Below are positions 24,493-34,445 of a stretch of 64,000 nt of DNA, in pieces. The position numbers were made by a program, and so were the translations under genes. The notes under the pieces were generated by a model. It ran no database searches. It was not told the DNA's origin and saw only the letters and a list, made by a program, of their open reading frames with translations. Source of the DNA: Ruegeria sp. ANG-R (GTDB lineage: Bacteria; Pseudomonadota; Alphaproteobacteria; Rhodobacterales; Rhodobacteraceae); the NCBI RefSeq assembly GCF_000813985.1, contig NZ_JWLJ01000001.1, positions 1,414,453 through 1,478,452 on the forward strand, written 5' to 3'. The first letter of the stretch is position 1. The number at the start of each line of letters is the position of its first letter.

Positions 24493-25617
24493 TCAGAACT
24501 TCCAGCGGGCACCCAGTACCCAGGCTTCGTTGTTGTCGAACGAAGCGCCATCTTCAAAGTCGTGATTGCGATATTTCAGGTAGGCATCGGTGTTGATGCT
24601 GTCGATACGCTGCACAACAGCGATACCCCATGCATCCGTGCTTGAGCCGTCATTCTCGAAATCAGAGCCCGAGAAGTAGTCGATACCGATGCCGGTCTTG
24701 CCCCAGGATATCCATTGATCCTCGTACGCAATCTTGCCGTAGAAGTAGTTCGGATCAGACGCACCATCAGCATCGTTATCGCGTGTACCGGCTGCAACGG
24801 TAAAGCTCAGGCCACTTTGCAGCAGTACTGAGGCCGACCCGATTGTATCTTTGCGATCCCCCGAGCCGTCGTCAGCCGAGCGAACCGCATAAGCCAATGC
24901 CGCAGCAAACTCGACCCCACCACCGAAGGTGTTGTTGTAGCGTACGCCGATGTCGTAATAGTCGTCGTCATCATCGCTGGACAGAATATTCTGACCGTAT
25001 GCAATTCCACCCGTGAAACCGCTGAATGACGGCGTATCATAGCGAACGCGACCACGACGAGCGCCATCAAAGTTACTGCTGGAATCGCCCACGGTAATAT
25101 CGCTCAGAATGCCGTCAGTGCCACGGTAGAAGAAACCGCCGTTTTCATCATTGGTGAAGGAATACAGGGCGGTTCCGACATAAGACAGATCCACTTCGGC
25201 AGCACCATCCGAGACCATGCTACCCTGACCGGCCGAGAATTTACCCCAGTCACCGGCAAGCGCAAAATCCACATGCCGGATGTCTTCACGGGTCCAGCCG
25301 CTGAAATCGGTGCCCAGCTGGTTCCACTCGCTTGAATTCGGCAGGCCAAGCCCGGTTTCAAAACGGAACGTGAAATCGTTATTGCCAAATGGCTGTAGCA
25401 GTTCCAGGCCAACCCGGCTGTTCGAAAGGTCGTTGTCCAGTACGCGGGTCTCGGTCTCTTCGCCGTCATCGACCGAGATCAGGGCCGGGTTCAACTGACC
25501 ATAAAGCAGGACATAGCCGCCCGTATTGTTTTCATATTTCAATTCGGCGGCGGCGGGGATTGCTGTTGTAGCGGCAAGCGCCGCTGCTATCGAAGTCAGC
25601 TTAAAATTCACTGTCAT
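24493..25617 (-). CDS. Outer-membrane porin
   Basis: A 374-residue general porin of the Rhodobacteraceae type. The signal peptide is MTVNFKLTSIAAALAATTAIPAAA, followed by a mature start ELKYENNTGGYVLLYGQLNPALI, which is the first barrel strand. Acidic loops alternate with amphipathic strands, and the protein ends WVLGARWKF with the C-terminal Phe that marks barrel proteins for BAM assembly. The start 12 bases downstream of the first ATG is chosen because it gives the best signal peptide. Upstream, ATGAGCAC occurs twice 16 bases apart (25684 and 25700), possibly a regulator site. Confidence 0.92.
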   Translation of the reverse strand: MTVNFKLTSIAAALAATTAIPAAAELKYENNTGGYVLLYGQLNPALISVDDGEETETRVLDNDLSNSRVGLELLQPFGNNDFTFRFETGLGLPNSSEWNQLGTDFSGWTREDIRHVDFALAGDWGKFSAGQGSMVSDGAAEVDLSYVGTALYSFTNDENGGFFYRGTDGILSDITVGDSSSNFDGARRGRVRYDTPSFSGFTGGIAYGQNILSSDDDDDYYDIGVRYNNTFGGGVEFAAALAYAVRSADDGSGDRKDTIGSASVLLQSGLSFTVAAGTRDNDADGASDPNYFYGKIAYEDQWISWGKTGIGIDYFSGSDFENDGSSTDAWGIAVVQRIDSINTDAYLKYRNHDFEDGASFDNNEAWVLGARWKF

Positions 25618-25915
25618 ATCATTCACCATAGATTGGTCAGTTTTTTGATATTGCCGATATGCTCACGAGGCGCATGGGTTCCAATGAGCACTGAACCTTA
25701 TGAGCACGGCATTGCAATTCTGCCACAGGCCACGTCGAGATCGTCGAAGAAAACAATATATTATCAATATCTTGATCGAAGCTGAAAGGAACACTCAACG
25801 GTCCTGCAAGACAATTCTTGCGCTGTGCGTTGCGGCTTGCAAACATCGGCTATGCAGCCGAAGGGACAGAGCGGCGAAACCTTGCCGCTGTACCCTCCTA
25901 TCGGCCAATTTCCGC

Positions 25916-27517
25916 TCATAAAGCTCGGGCAGCGGAATGTGTGAAAACTGCTGGCACCTGCTCTGGCAAATCCTCGGCAATCAATCCCGGCCCAAACAGC
26001 CTAGCGCACTCCACATGTAACCATGCAGCGGATTCAGCGGCGTGCATCGGGGTGAGCCCGCGCGCCATCAGGCCGGTAATGAAGCCGGCCAGCACGTCGC
26101 CTGATCCTGCGGTCGCCAGCCAGGGCGCCGCGCGATCATAAAACGCCGCGTTGATCGAACATCGCCCGTCCGGTGCGGCAATCACGGTATCTGGCCCTTT
26201 GTACAGAACCACGCAGCCTGCCCGCCTGGCTGCTGCGCGTACGGCATCCACCTTTGAATAGCCCGGCCCCCTATCGGGCTGCGCCGAGAGCTGTTCGGCG
26301 ATGTCCGGGAACAGCCGGGCGAACTCACCCCCATGCGGTGTAAGGACACAATTGTCATGCAGGATTTCCAGCAATGCGGCAGGGGTTTCCGCAAACGCCG
26401 TCAACGCATCCGCATCCAGCACCGTCGGGCGCCCAGACGCCAGCGCCACGGGAACCAGTTTCTGCGCGCGTGCCAACCCCAAGCCCGGCCCAAGGCAGAG
26501 CGCATTCAATCGCGCATCCTGCAGTATCTCCGATAACTCTTCGCCCCCTTCGACTCGCTGCAGCATGACAGCGGTGATCTGACATGCCACCTCCATCTGT
26601 GCTGCGGGTGGCACACCCAGCGTCACCAGCCCCGCGCCAACCCGCAATGCGCCCCGTGCAGCCAGCCGAGCGGCCCCGGTTCTGCCAGCCCCTCCCGTCA
26701 GGACAAAAGCGTGGCCATGCGCGTATTTGTGACCAAAGCCACTCTTGCTAAAAACCGGGCCGGATGGCCGTTCAATCGCATTTGCGACCTCGGCGCTGCC
26801 AGACCCAGACTTCAGCCCGATATCCTTCACGACCAGTCGCCCACAAAATGAGGGTCCCTCACCCAGAACGTGACCCAACTTGCGCGCGTGAAAAGAAACC
26901 GTCAGTGCGGATCGGGCACATCGACGGCCATGCCGGGGGAATGCTCCCCCAAGCACCTTACCTGAATCCGAACAGAGACCTGACGGCAGGTCTATTGCGA
27001 CCGTACGCGGCGGCACGATATCTGTTCCCCCGCCCTGTCTTCGCATTTCCCACGCATCTTCGGCATCGTCGTGGGCCCAAAGGTGCTCCCACACAGCCGG
27101 GTCCTCGATGGGCCGTGTCAACCCGGTGCCAAACAGGGCGTCAATCGAAACGTCGGGATGCTGAATTTCTGCCTGGGCTGTGTCCCACATACCAAGCGTC
27201 CGCCCGCTCCACCGTTCGTAATTTGCTCTTGCATCAGGCGGCAGGTTGGCCGGGTCGCCGCAAAGGAACACCTCGACCTTCCACCCCCGCTCTTGCAGCA
27301 ATCGCGCCACCACAAAACCGTCTCCGCCATTGTTGCCCGGACCGCAAAGGACAACTGAACAACCAGTTGCTTTTCCCAGCTCCGGCCACTCCTCAAAAAT
27401 TGCTTCGACAACACCCTGCCCGGCGCGCTCCATCAACTCCAGACCGGTCACCTGACCGGATTCAATCGCGGCCTGCTCAAGGTTCCGCATCTGCTCAGCG
27501 GTCAGCAGTTCCGACAT
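25916..27517 (-). CDS. nnrE-nnrD: Bifunctional NAD(P)HX epimerase/dehydratase
   Basis: A 533-residue repair enzyme that returns hydrated NAD(P)HX to NAD(P)H. The N-terminal YjeF_N epimerase covers residues about 1-215, with the motif VVLCGPGNNGGDGFVVAR. The C-terminal ADP/ATP-dependent dehydratase covers about 235-525, with GGAGRTGAARLAARGALRVGAG, LTPHGGEFARLFP and the catalytic WLATAGSGDVLAGFITGLMARG. A GGAGGTGAG ribosome site precedes the ATG. It is divergent from glnB with a 169-base gap. Confidence 0.95.
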   Translation of the reverse strand: MSELLTAEQMRNLEQAAIESGQVTGLELMERAGQGVVEAIFEEWPELGKATGCSVVLCGPGNNGGDGFVVARLLQERGWKVEVFLCGDPANLPPDARANYERWSGRTLGMWDTAQAEIQHPDVSIDALFGTGLTRPIEDPAVWEHLWAHDDAEDAWEMRRQGGGTDIVPPRTVAIDLPSGLCSDSGKVLGGAFPRHGRRCARSALTVSFHARKLGHVLGEGPSFCGRLVVKDIGLKSGSGSAEVANAIERPSGPVFSKSGFGHKYAHGHAFVLTGGAGRTGAARLAARGALRVGAGLVTLGVPPAAQMEVACQITAVMLQRVEGGEELSEILQDARLNALCLGPGLGLARAQKLVPVALASGRPTVLDADALTAFAETPAALLEILHDNCVLTPHGGEFARLFPDIAEQLSAQPDRGPGYSKVDAVRAAARRAGCVVLYKGPDTVIAAPDGRCSINAAFYDRAAPWLATAGSGDVLAGFITGLMARGLTPMHAAESAAWLHVECARLFGPGLIAEDLPEQVPAVFTHSAARAL

Positions 27518-27593
27518 CTCACCTCCTCGACCGATTCAATTGTGATTACTTTTTATGCAAGGCGATCAAAATTTGACACCACGCCCACTTTCC

Positions 27594-27606
27594 GTGCATC
27601 TCGCAC
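27594..27606 (+). promoter_or_regulatory. Possible NtrC-type dyad upstream of glnB
   Basis: GTGC-ATCTC-GCAC is a short inverted repeat about 80 bases before the glnB start. It partially resembles the NtrC consensus (TGCACC-N5-GGTGCA). Expected for glnBA, but the match is weak. Confidence 0.35.
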
Positions 27607-27680
27607 CCAGCAATACAGCAATCAGATTGCCGCACAATCTTAGACGTGATCAGTGCGGTCCAGACAACCATGCAAGGTGA

Positions 27681-28025
<345 letters not shown>

Positions 28026-28058
28026 CAGACCCATCTTCAAATCAGAGGAAACAAGAGA

Positions 28059-29465
28059 ATGAGCAAGGACGCAGTTCTTCAGCTGATCAAGGACGAAGGC
28101 GCCGAATACGTCGACGTTCGTTTCACCGACCCGCGCGGCAAGCTGCAGCACGTGACCCTGATGGCCGATCAGGTTGACGAAGACTTCCTGGAAGAAGGCT
28201 TCATGTTCGACGGTTCGTCCATCGCGGGCTGGAAGTCGATCGAAGCATCCGACATGAAGCTGATGGTCGACACCGAAAGCGCTTATGTCGATCCGTTCTA
28301 CGCGGAAAAAACCATCTGTGTGCACTGCTCGGTTGTCGAACCCGACACCGGCGAAGCCTATGAGCGTGACCCGCGCGGAACCGCCCAGAAGGCCGAAGCT
28401 TACCTGAAAGCTTCAGGCATCGGTGATGTTGCCTACATGGGTCCCGAGGCCGAGTTCTTCCTATTCGACGATGTCCGTTTCTCCAACAGCATCAACAAGG
28501 TATCCTACGAAGTTGATGCAACCGACGCGTCCTGGAACACCGACACCGAGTACGAGATGGGCAACATGGGCCACCGTCCGGGCGTCAAGGGCGGTTACTT
28601 CCCGGTCAACCCCATCGACGAAGCACAGGACCTGCGTTCCGAAATGCTCTCGACCATGAAGCGTCTGGGCATGAAGGTCGACAAGCACCACCACGAGGTT
28701 GCCTCGTGCCAGCACGAGCTGGGTCTGATCTTTGACAGCCTGACCAAACAGGCCGACGAGCTGCAGAAGTACAAGTACATCATCCACAACGTTGCACACG
28801 CCTACGGCAAATCGGCCACCTTCATGCCGAAGCCGATCGCAGGTGACAACGGCACCGGTATGCACGTGAACATGTCGATCTGGAAAGACGGCAAGCCGCT
28901 GTTCGCGGGCGACAAATATGCCGATCTGTCGGACGAAGCGCTGTACTTCATCGGTGGCATCCTCAAGCACGCCAAAACGCTGAACGCCTTCACCAACCCG
29001 GCGACCAACAGCTACAAGCGTCTGATCCCCGGCTTTGAAGCCCCCGTCCTGCGCGCCTACTCGGCCCGTAACCGTTCGGGCTGCGTGCGTATTCCGTGGA
29101 CCGAAAGCCCCAAAGCCAAACGTGTCGAGGCTCGCTTCCCCGATCCGGCAGCGAACCCCTATCTGGCGTTTGCCGCTCTGTTGATGGCCGGTCTGGACGG
29201 CATCAAGAACAAGATCGATCCGGGCGAAGCCATGGACAAAAACCTGTACGATCTGCCTGCCGAAGAGCTGGCCGATATCCCGACCGTCTGCGGTTCGCTG
29301 CGCGAAGCTCTGGAAGCACTGGCAGCCGATCACGACTTCCTGCTGCAGGGCGACGTGTTCACCAAAGACCAGATCGACGGCTACATCGCTTTGAAGATGG
29401 AAGAGGTCGAAACCTACGAGCACACACCGCACCCGGTTGAATACGGCATGTACTACAGCTGCTGA
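28059..29465 (+). CDS. glnA: Glutamine synthetase, type I
   Basis: A 468-residue GSI that makes glutamine from glutamate, ammonia and ATP. The beta-grasp domain ends in [11 protein letters not shown]. The metal/ATP motifs include [12 protein letters not shown], the [12 protein letters not shown] and [16 protein letters not shown] blocks, and the glutamate loop [10 protein letters not shown]. The adenylylation tyrosine is in [12 protein letters not shown], so this is the GlnE-regulated beta form. Downstream of glnB in one operon. A different, PuuA-like homologue lies at 60-61 kb. Confidence 0.98.
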   Translation: MSKDAVLQLIKDEGAEYVDVRFTDPRGKLQHVTLMADQVDEDFLEEGFMFDGSSIAGWKSIEASDMKLMVDTESAYVDPFYAEKTICVHCSVVEPDTGEAYERDPRGTAQKAEAYLKASGIGDVAYMGPEAEFFLFDDVRFSNSINKVSYEVDATDASWNTDTEYEMGNMGHRPGVKGGYFPVNPIDEAQDLRSEMLSTMKRLGMKVDKHHHEVASCQHELGLIFDSLTKQADELQKYKYIIHNVAHAYGKSATFMPKPIAGDNGTGMHVNMSIWKDGKPLFAGDKYADLSDEALYFIGGILKHAKTLNAFTNPATNSYKRLIPGFEAPVLRAYSARNRSGCVRIPWTESPKAKRVEARFPDPAANPYLAFAALLMAGLDGIKNKIDPGEAMDKNLYDLPAEELADIPTVCGSLREALEALAADHDFLLQGDVFTKDQIDGYIALKMEEVETYEHTPHPVEYGMYYSC

Positions 29466-29488
29466 TCCGGCTGCATTTATGACTGCTT

Positions 29489-29518
29489 CAAGGGCGCCTT
29501 TCGGGGCGCCCTTGTTTC
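29489..29518 (+). terminator. Terminator of glnBA
   Basis: Arms AAGGGCGCC (29489-29497) and GGCGCCCTT (29504-29512), perfect 9 bp, followed by GTTTCGTTT. Confidence 0.85.
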
Positions 29519-29570
29519 GTTTGCCGCGATCTTCCACACTTGCTGAACCAGAGCCAAAGGAGGAACGCGC

Positions 29571-30218
29571 ATGACCCCCGATGCTTCACCTGTTTCAGAA
29601 TTCGCAAATCTTGTGACCTCCGAAGCCGAGCTCGAAGAAATATGTGGGCGTCCCTTGCCTCAAATCATTGCCAAAGAGCTTCCTGCACTGGACCAGATGT
29701 GCCGCGACTTTATCGCCACCTCACCATTTTGCCTGATCGCTTCGGCCAACCCGTCCGGATATCTCGATATCTCGCCGCGCGGAGACCCGGTCGGGTTCAC
29801 CCACATCATCTCAGATACGATGATCGCCCTGCCCGACCGTCCCGGGAACAAACGCGTGGATACGTTTCACAACGTCCTGAAAGACCCGCGCGTCAGTTTG
29901 ATTTTCTTCGTCCCCGGAAAAATGGAAACGCTGCGACTGCGCGGCACTGCACAGATTTGCGCGGACCCCAAGCTGCTTTCAAAGATGGTTGTCGGTGGTC
30001 ACGCCCCTAAACTGGCGCTGCTGATCCATGTCGAGACCGTGTTTGCGCACTGCCCCAAATGCATCATCCGTTCGAATCTGTGGCAACCAGAAGACTGGCC
30101 GGAATCATCTCAACTGCCCAATATGAACGCGATGATGGTCAAACATGCCAAAATCAACAAAACCCCGGATGAATGGTTCGAAAGCCTGAAAGGCACAGGG
30201 GAACTCGACCTGTATTAA
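29571..30218 (+). CDS. Pyridoxamine 5'-phosphate oxidase-like flavoprotein
   Basis: A 215-residue protein with the split-barrel fold of the pyridoxamine oxidase/FMN-binding family. The core pattern (FCLIASANPSGYLDISPRGDPVGF, ALPDRPGNKRVDTFHNVLKDPRVSLIFFVPG, TLRLRGTAQI) matches the MSMEG_1061-type subgroup, whose members bind FMN or F420 and whose substrates are mostly unknown. CPKCIIRSNLW near the end is also typical of this subgroup. An AAAGGAGG ribosome site precedes the ATG. It is independent of glnA upstream, which has its own terminator. Confidence 0.85.
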   Translation: MTPDASPVSEFANLVTSEAELEEICGRPLPQIIAKELPALDQMCRDFIATSPFCLIASANPSGYLDISPRGDPVGFTHIISDTMIALPDRPGNKRVDTFHNVLKDPRVSLIFFVPGKMETLRLRGTAQICADPKLLSKMVVGGHAPKLALLIHVETVFAHCPKCIIRSNLWQPEDWPESSQLPNMNAMMVKHAKINKTPDEWFESLKGTGELDLY

Positions 30219-30285
30219 ACCACTTTGCGGTATCCCGGACACGGCGTAGTCTAATCATGAATTTTTCAACCACCGGATTTCTCAC

Positions 30286-31080
30286 ATGCTTCGCCCTCAT
30301 TGCTTCGCCGCACTCGCTTTTCTCCTGCCCTCGCTGGCGCTGTCCGCCCCGTGCGGAAACACCAGCAGCGGGTTCGAGGCCTGGAAAGCAGATTTCGCCA
30401 AAACCGCGAAACGAGCAGGAGTGAAGAAAAAGGGCCTGCAGGCGCTCTCGCAGACCCAATACGCCACGCGTACCATTGCGGCAGATCGCAACCAGAAAAG
30501 TTTCAAATACTCTTTGGACAAGTTCATGAAGGTGCGCGGCGCGGACACTATCGTTGCGCAGGGACGCAAGCGCAAAGCTCGCAATCCAGAATTCTACGCC
30601 GCGCTGGAACGTCAATACGGCGTACCGGCGGGTGTGTTGATCGCCATTCACGGCATGGAAACCGGCTTTGGAGGTTTCATGGGAGACAGCCAGATTGTTT
30701 CCTCAATCACAACACTGGCCTATGATTGTCGCCGTTCCGAGTTCTTCATACCGCACGCGATCGGGGCCCTAAAACTGGTCGACCAGGGCACCCTGACGAT
30801 GGCGACAAAAGGGGCAAAACATGGCGAACTGGGCCACACACAGTTCCTGCCCGGCAATGCGCTAGCCTACGGCGTGGACGCCACCGGCGATGGCCGCGTC
30901 GACTTCTACAATGTGACTGACGCTCTGGCCTCGACCGCAAATTTCTTACGTCAGAAAGGGTGGAAGCCGGGTCGTGGCTATCAGCCAGGCGAGCCGAATT
31001 TCGCGGTGATACAGCAGTGGAATGCGGCCTCTGTTTACCAGAAATCCATCGCCATAATGGCTGCGCGAATCGATAACTAA
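30286..31080 (+). CDS. MltB-type lytic murein transglycosylase (SLT_2)
   Basis: A 264-residue secreted peptidoglycan lyase. The signal peptide MLRPHCFAALAFLLPSLALSA is followed by the MltB-like fold: FEAWKADFAKTAKRAGV, the catalytic Glu in GVLIAIHGMETGFGGFMGDSQIV, FIPHAIGALKLVDQG, and the HGELGHTQFLPGNALAYGVDATGDGRVDFYN block. It lacks a C-terminal peptidoglycan-binding domain and is shorter than E. coli MltB (about 360 residues). It acts in the periplasm in wall remodelling. Confidence 0.92.
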   Translation: MLRPHCFAALAFLLPSLALSAPCGNTSSGFEAWKADFAKTAKRAGVKKKGLQALSQTQYATRTIAADRNQKSFKYSLDKFMKVRGADTIVAQGRKRKARNPEFYAALERQYGVPAGVLIAIHGMETGFGGFMGDSQIVSSITTLAYDCRRSEFFIPHAIGALKLVDQGTLTMATKGAKHGELGHTQFLPGNALAYGVDATGDGRVDFYNVTDALASTANFLRQKGWKPGRGYQPGEPNFAVIQQWNAASVYQKSIAIMAARIDN

Positions 31081-31277
31081 ATCGCAAAGCGGTCTGTGCC
31101 GGCCCAACCGGATTTCCGCCATATTCTTGCCACATAAATTTAAGGAAACCACGTTTTTCTTGGTTTCCAAAGCGTAATCAATGATGGAAAATACGAACTT
31201 TCTTCCATTTTCGTCAAATTTTGCACCATTTCGCTGGTTACTCTGTTGTGAAGTTTATTACGGCAAAGGAACATGCT

Positions 31278-32186
31278 GTGACTGCGAAACATACGTACCA
31301 CGGTGGTCTCCAGTTCGACGGTTCTGCAGACGGCGCGCTTGAGCGTCTGTGCGAGGTCGTCTCGACCACGCTCGGGGACTATGGTCACCTGGTCGAGCGC
31401 AAGACGCTTCTCAGTTCATCTGAGGCCAGCGTCGTCAGCAGCCAGTACCTTGTGCGCCTGGCTTTGGAATCGGAACCTGCCCCGATCCAGCACAACCATC
31501 ATGAGCGGATGGACAGAACCGCTGGCCTTAAAACCATGGCGCGTCCCGCTGTGACTTCGCCACGCAATCGGCTTACAATCGTGATTAGTCCGGTGTCGAA
31601 ACTGCTTGATGACAGCGAGATTTCCGAATTGATGCTGGTCGTGATCCTCTACCGGATGGTCGACATCTGCACCACACGACGCGTCGAATGGCTATCCCCC
31701 AAGACGGTATTGACCGTAGAGCAGTTCATGAGCGCGTTTGATTCAATTGCCCCCCGCAATTCCCGAAACCGCAAGCAGATTTTCGAAGCGGTCAGCGGCC
31801 CCTTTGCGGGGCTCGATCTGCCCGATCCTGATGCGGTGTCCGCTGAAACAGAACAAACCAAGCCGCGTCCGATTCAACTGAGCGATGATCAACTTCTCAG
31901 CATTGCATTCCGTACCGAAACTGAGCCGTCCAAGCCCGCAGACACTCCTCGGCAAACTGAGGATGACGAAGAACGCCCAAGCGATATTCTGCGACTGACA
32001 AGCTGGGGCATGACCGGTGCCGTCGCAAGCATATCGACGCCGATTGCTCTTTCCTTGGCCGCCGTCAATCTGATCCGGGGCGAGGATTTCCGCCTCAACA
32101 CTCAGGTATTGGCTTTTACGACAGCAATTTTCGGCCTGAACGCCACTAATGCATTTGCCGGGGTAGCCAGCGTGCTTGGCATGTAA
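31278..32186 (+). CDS. Unrecognised protein with C-terminal membrane helices
   Basis: I do not recognise this 302-residue protein. A GTG start at 31278 is preferred: AAAGGA lies seven bases upstream, and the more distal ATG at 31221 is unsupported. Residues 1-210 are soluble and mixed (GSADGALERLCEVVSTTLGDYGH; VVSSQYLVRLALES). A Pro/Glu/Asp-rich linker follows around 190-240. Two hydrophobic segments finish the protein (GAVASISTPIALSLAAVNLI and VLAFTTAIFGLNATNAFAGVASV). This may be an inner-membrane-anchored cytoplasmic or periplasmic domain. A hairpin terminator follows. Confidence 0.7.
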   Translation: MTAKHTYHGGLQFDGSADGALERLCEVVSTTLGDYGHLVERKTLLSSSEASVVSSQYLVRLALESEPAPIQHNHHERMDRTAGLKTMARPAVTSPRNRLTIVISPVSKLLDDSEISELMLVVILYRMVDICTTRRVEWLSPKTVLTVEQFMSAFDSIAPRNSRNRKQIFEAVSGPFAGLDLPDPDAVSAETEQTKPRPIQLSDDQLLSIAFRTETEPSKPADTPRQTEDDEERPSDILRLTSWGMTGAVASISTPIALSLAAVNLIRGEDFRLNTQVLAFTTAIFGLNATNAFAGVASVLGM

Positions 32187-32215
32187 CCGAAATTACCGAA
32201 GACCCTCCTTGGAGG

Positions 32216-32237
32216 CCCCGCCGTCAGGCGGGGTTTT
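32216..32237 (+). terminator. Terminator after the unknown membrane-anchored protein
   Basis: CCCCGCC (32216-32222), loop GTCA, GGCGGGG (32227-32233), then TTTT. It overlaps the 3' end of the convergent DUF3445 gene. Confidence 0.8.
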
Positions 32238-32967
32238 CCATTTTGGAGACCTGATCGGCGGCCATCACGTAGGTGTGGATCGCGAACACAACGGCCTTGG
32301 TCTGCGGCAGGCGCAAAAGAGTCTGACGTTCGCTGCGCAGGTAGCGAGCTGAGTTTTCGTCCCGCGGCTCGCGCCGATGCTTGGCGCTGCGCGGCTGGAA
32401 CAATTCCGCATCATGATACCAAAGCGCGTTGAAGCGCCAGAGCGGACGGTCGGGCTGTATGCCATCGAACAGGCGCTGAACCCTGCGGGCGATGTTGGCA
32501 TCGTAGACATCCACTGGCTCATGGATCGCGATGAGCGGGCGCATGAATTTTTCGGACAGCATCCAGCTTGCGGGAAAGCATAAAATCGCGCCCGTCAACA
32601 CATGCTCATCCCCTCGTTTTTGCAGAATGCAGAAATCCTCCTGCACCAGTTGGCACAGTGATTCTAGCGGATGCGCCCTGTCAATTTCGACCCGTACACC
32701 GTCTGGTCGCAAAACCTGATCAGAAGCGCCCGGGTAGGCTTGCTGCAAAACCAGATCCAACAGTTCCTGCGCGGGCTTTAGCGCCTCAGGGCTCTGGGCC
32801 AGAACATCAAGCCCCTGCTGCGCCAACAGGTCAGCCCGCCGCTGCATCTGGGCGGCAAAGGCATCGTCCCGGTGCAGCCAGTTCCGGGGATCGGCCGGTT
32901 TTATGCCGGGCAGCGGATTCGGGGCCAACGGATCGTACGGAATGGCTTGCTGTAAAATCACGGTCAT
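32224..32967 (-). CDS. DUF3445 haem-dependent oxidative N-demethylase-like protein
   Basis: A 247-residue member of the DUF3445 family, which includes haem-dependent oxidative N-demethylases and the catalytic subunit of dimethylamine monooxygenase. It opens MTVILQQAIPYDPLAPNPLPGIKPADPRNWLHRDD. It carries the conserved VQEDFCILQ, LTGAILCFPASWMLSEKFMRPLIAIHEPVDVY, and C-terminal SARYLRSERQTLLRLPQTKAVVFAIHTYV blocks. Known partners (reductase, ferredoxin) are not beside it. It diverges from dddP, with only 124 bases between the two starts. Confidence 0.85.
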   Translation of the reverse strand: MTVILQQAIPYDPLAPNPLPGIKPADPRNWLHRDDAFAAQMQRRADLLAQQGLDVLAQSPEALKPAQELLDLVLQQAYPGASDQVLRPDGVRVEIDRAHPLESLCQLVQEDFCILQKRGDEHVLTGAILCFPASWMLSEKFMRPLIAIHEPVDVYDANIARRVQRLFDGIQPDRPLWRFNALWYHDAELFQPRSAKHRREPRDENSARYLRSERQTLLRLPQTKAVVFAIHTYVMAADQVSKMENPA

Positions 32968-33091
32968 GACCGAGGCATATCACCCCGCTTCGGCCCTGTC
33001 GGTCAAAAAGCGACCCGAAGACGGTCGCAAACCTTTGAGACGCAGCGAGCGGAGCTTTGCAGGCTGGGCGGGCAAGCAGAAAGGCCCGCCC

Positions 33092-34435
33092 GTGAATACT
33101 CCCTATCGCGACACCCGCAAGATTGATCCGACCCGAGGCGCAACGCTGGGGGACGGGACCCCGAATGACAATGACCGGATTGAGATCGGGCCAACGCAGC
33201 TTGCCTTTGACGAGTGGGCTGCGGCGGGTCTGAGCCTGCCCAATCTGGAGCGGATGCGTGCGTATCGCTGGACTCGGCTGACGCAGGCCATCGTGCAACG
33301 CGATTGGGGCGGGGTCTTGCTGTTTGATCCCCTGAACATCCGTTACGCGACAGACAGCACGAATATGCAGCTTTGGAACACCCACAACCCGTTCAGAGCC
33401 GTGCTGGTTTGCGCCGATGGATATATGGTGATCTGGGATTACAAAAACTCTCCATTCCTGTCGGAATTCAACCCCTTGGTACGCGAACAGCGCTCGGGCG
33501 CGGATCTGTTCTATTTCGACCGGGGCGACAAAGTTGATGTCGCGGCGGATGTGTTCTCGAACGAAGTACGCGCGTTGATCGAGAAACATGGCGGCGGAAA
33601 CAGGCGGCTTGGCGTCGACAAGATCATGCTGCACGGTCTGCGTGCGCTTGAGGCGCAAGGGTTTGAGGTTATGGAGGGTGAAGAACTCACCGAGAAAACC
33701 CGCGCCGTGAAAGGGCCGGACGAAATCCTCGCCATGCGCTGCGCCAGCCACGCCTGTGAAACCGCTGTCGCTGAAATGGAGCGGTTCGCACGAGCGAATG
33801 TAGGCGACGGGAAGACATCCGAGGACGACATCTGGGCCGTTCTCCATGCCGAGAACATCCGGCGGGGTGGCGAGTGGATCGAAACCCGGCTGCTGGCCTC
33901 GGGCCAGCGTACCAACCCCTGGTTTCAGGAGTGTGGTCCACGCATCACGCGGAAAAACGAGATCATTGCCTTCGATACCGATCTGATCGGATCATACGGG
34001 ATTTGCATCGACATTTCGCGCACGTGGTGGATCGGGGATCAAAAACCGCGCGCCGACATGGTCTATGCCATGCAGCACGCACATGAGCATATCATGACCA
34101 ATATGGAGATGCTGAAACCCGGTACAATGATCCCGGACCTGACCGCAAATGCCCATAAGCTGGACGACAAGTTTCAGGCGCAGAAATACGGCTGCCTGAT
34201 GCATGGCGTCGGTTTATGTGATGAGTGGCCTCTGGTGGCCTACCCCGACAAAGCGGTCGAAGGGGCATATGATTATCCACTCGAGCCCGGAATGGTGCTG
34301 TGCGTCGAAGCGGCGGTTGGCGAGGTTGGTGGCGACTTCTCGATCAAGCTGGAAGATCAGGTGCTGATCACGGAAGACGGCTACGAAAACCTTACAAAAT
34401 ACCCGTTCGACGCACAGTTGATGGGGATTAGCTAA
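33092..34435 (+). CDS. dddP: DMSP lyase DddP
   Basis: A 447-residue peptidase-M24-fold enzyme that cleaves dimethylsulfoniopropionate to dimethyl sulfide and acrylate. With the GTG start at 33092 the length equals the characterised Ruegeria enzyme, and its metal ligands fall at the same numbers: Asp295, Asp297, Asp307, His371, Glu406 and Glu421. The family-specific TDSTNMQLWNTHNPFRA and FLSEFNPLVREQR blocks are present. The GTG follows AAAGG by eight bases. A longer ORF starting at 32903 overlaps the divergent DUF3445 gene and is rejected. Confidence 0.96.
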   Translation: MNTPYRDTRKIDPTRGATLGDGTPNDNDRIEIGPTQLAFDEWAAAGLSLPNLERMRAYRWTRLTQAIVQRDWGGVLLFDPLNIRYATDSTNMQLWNTHNPFRAVLVCADGYMVIWDYKNSPFLSEFNPLVREQRSGADLFYFDRGDKVDVAADVFSNEVRALIEKHGGGNRRLGVDKIMLHGLRALEAQGFEVMEGEELTEKTRAVKGPDEILAMRCASHACETAVAEMERFARANVGDGKTSEDDIWAVLHAENIRRGGEWIETRLLASGQRTNPWFQECGPRITRKNEIIAFDTDLIGSYGICIDISRTWWIGDQKPRADMVYAMQHAHEHIMTNMEMLKPGTMIPDLTANAHKLDDKFQAQKYGCLMHGVGLCDEWPLVAYPDKAVEGAYDYPLEPGMVLCVEAAVGEVGGDFSIKLEDQVLITEDGYENLTKYPFDAQLMGIS

Positions 34436-34445
34436 GTCTGGCGAC

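Noticed and set aside
28461..29537. A 358-residue minus-strand frame opposite glnA
   Set aside because: Mirror of a highly conserved gene; no start signals and no family resemblance.
32903..33091. Longer start for DddP overlapping the DUF3445 gene
   Set aside because: The GTG at 33092 gives the exact family length and residue numbering, and the extension is antisense to the divergent gene.
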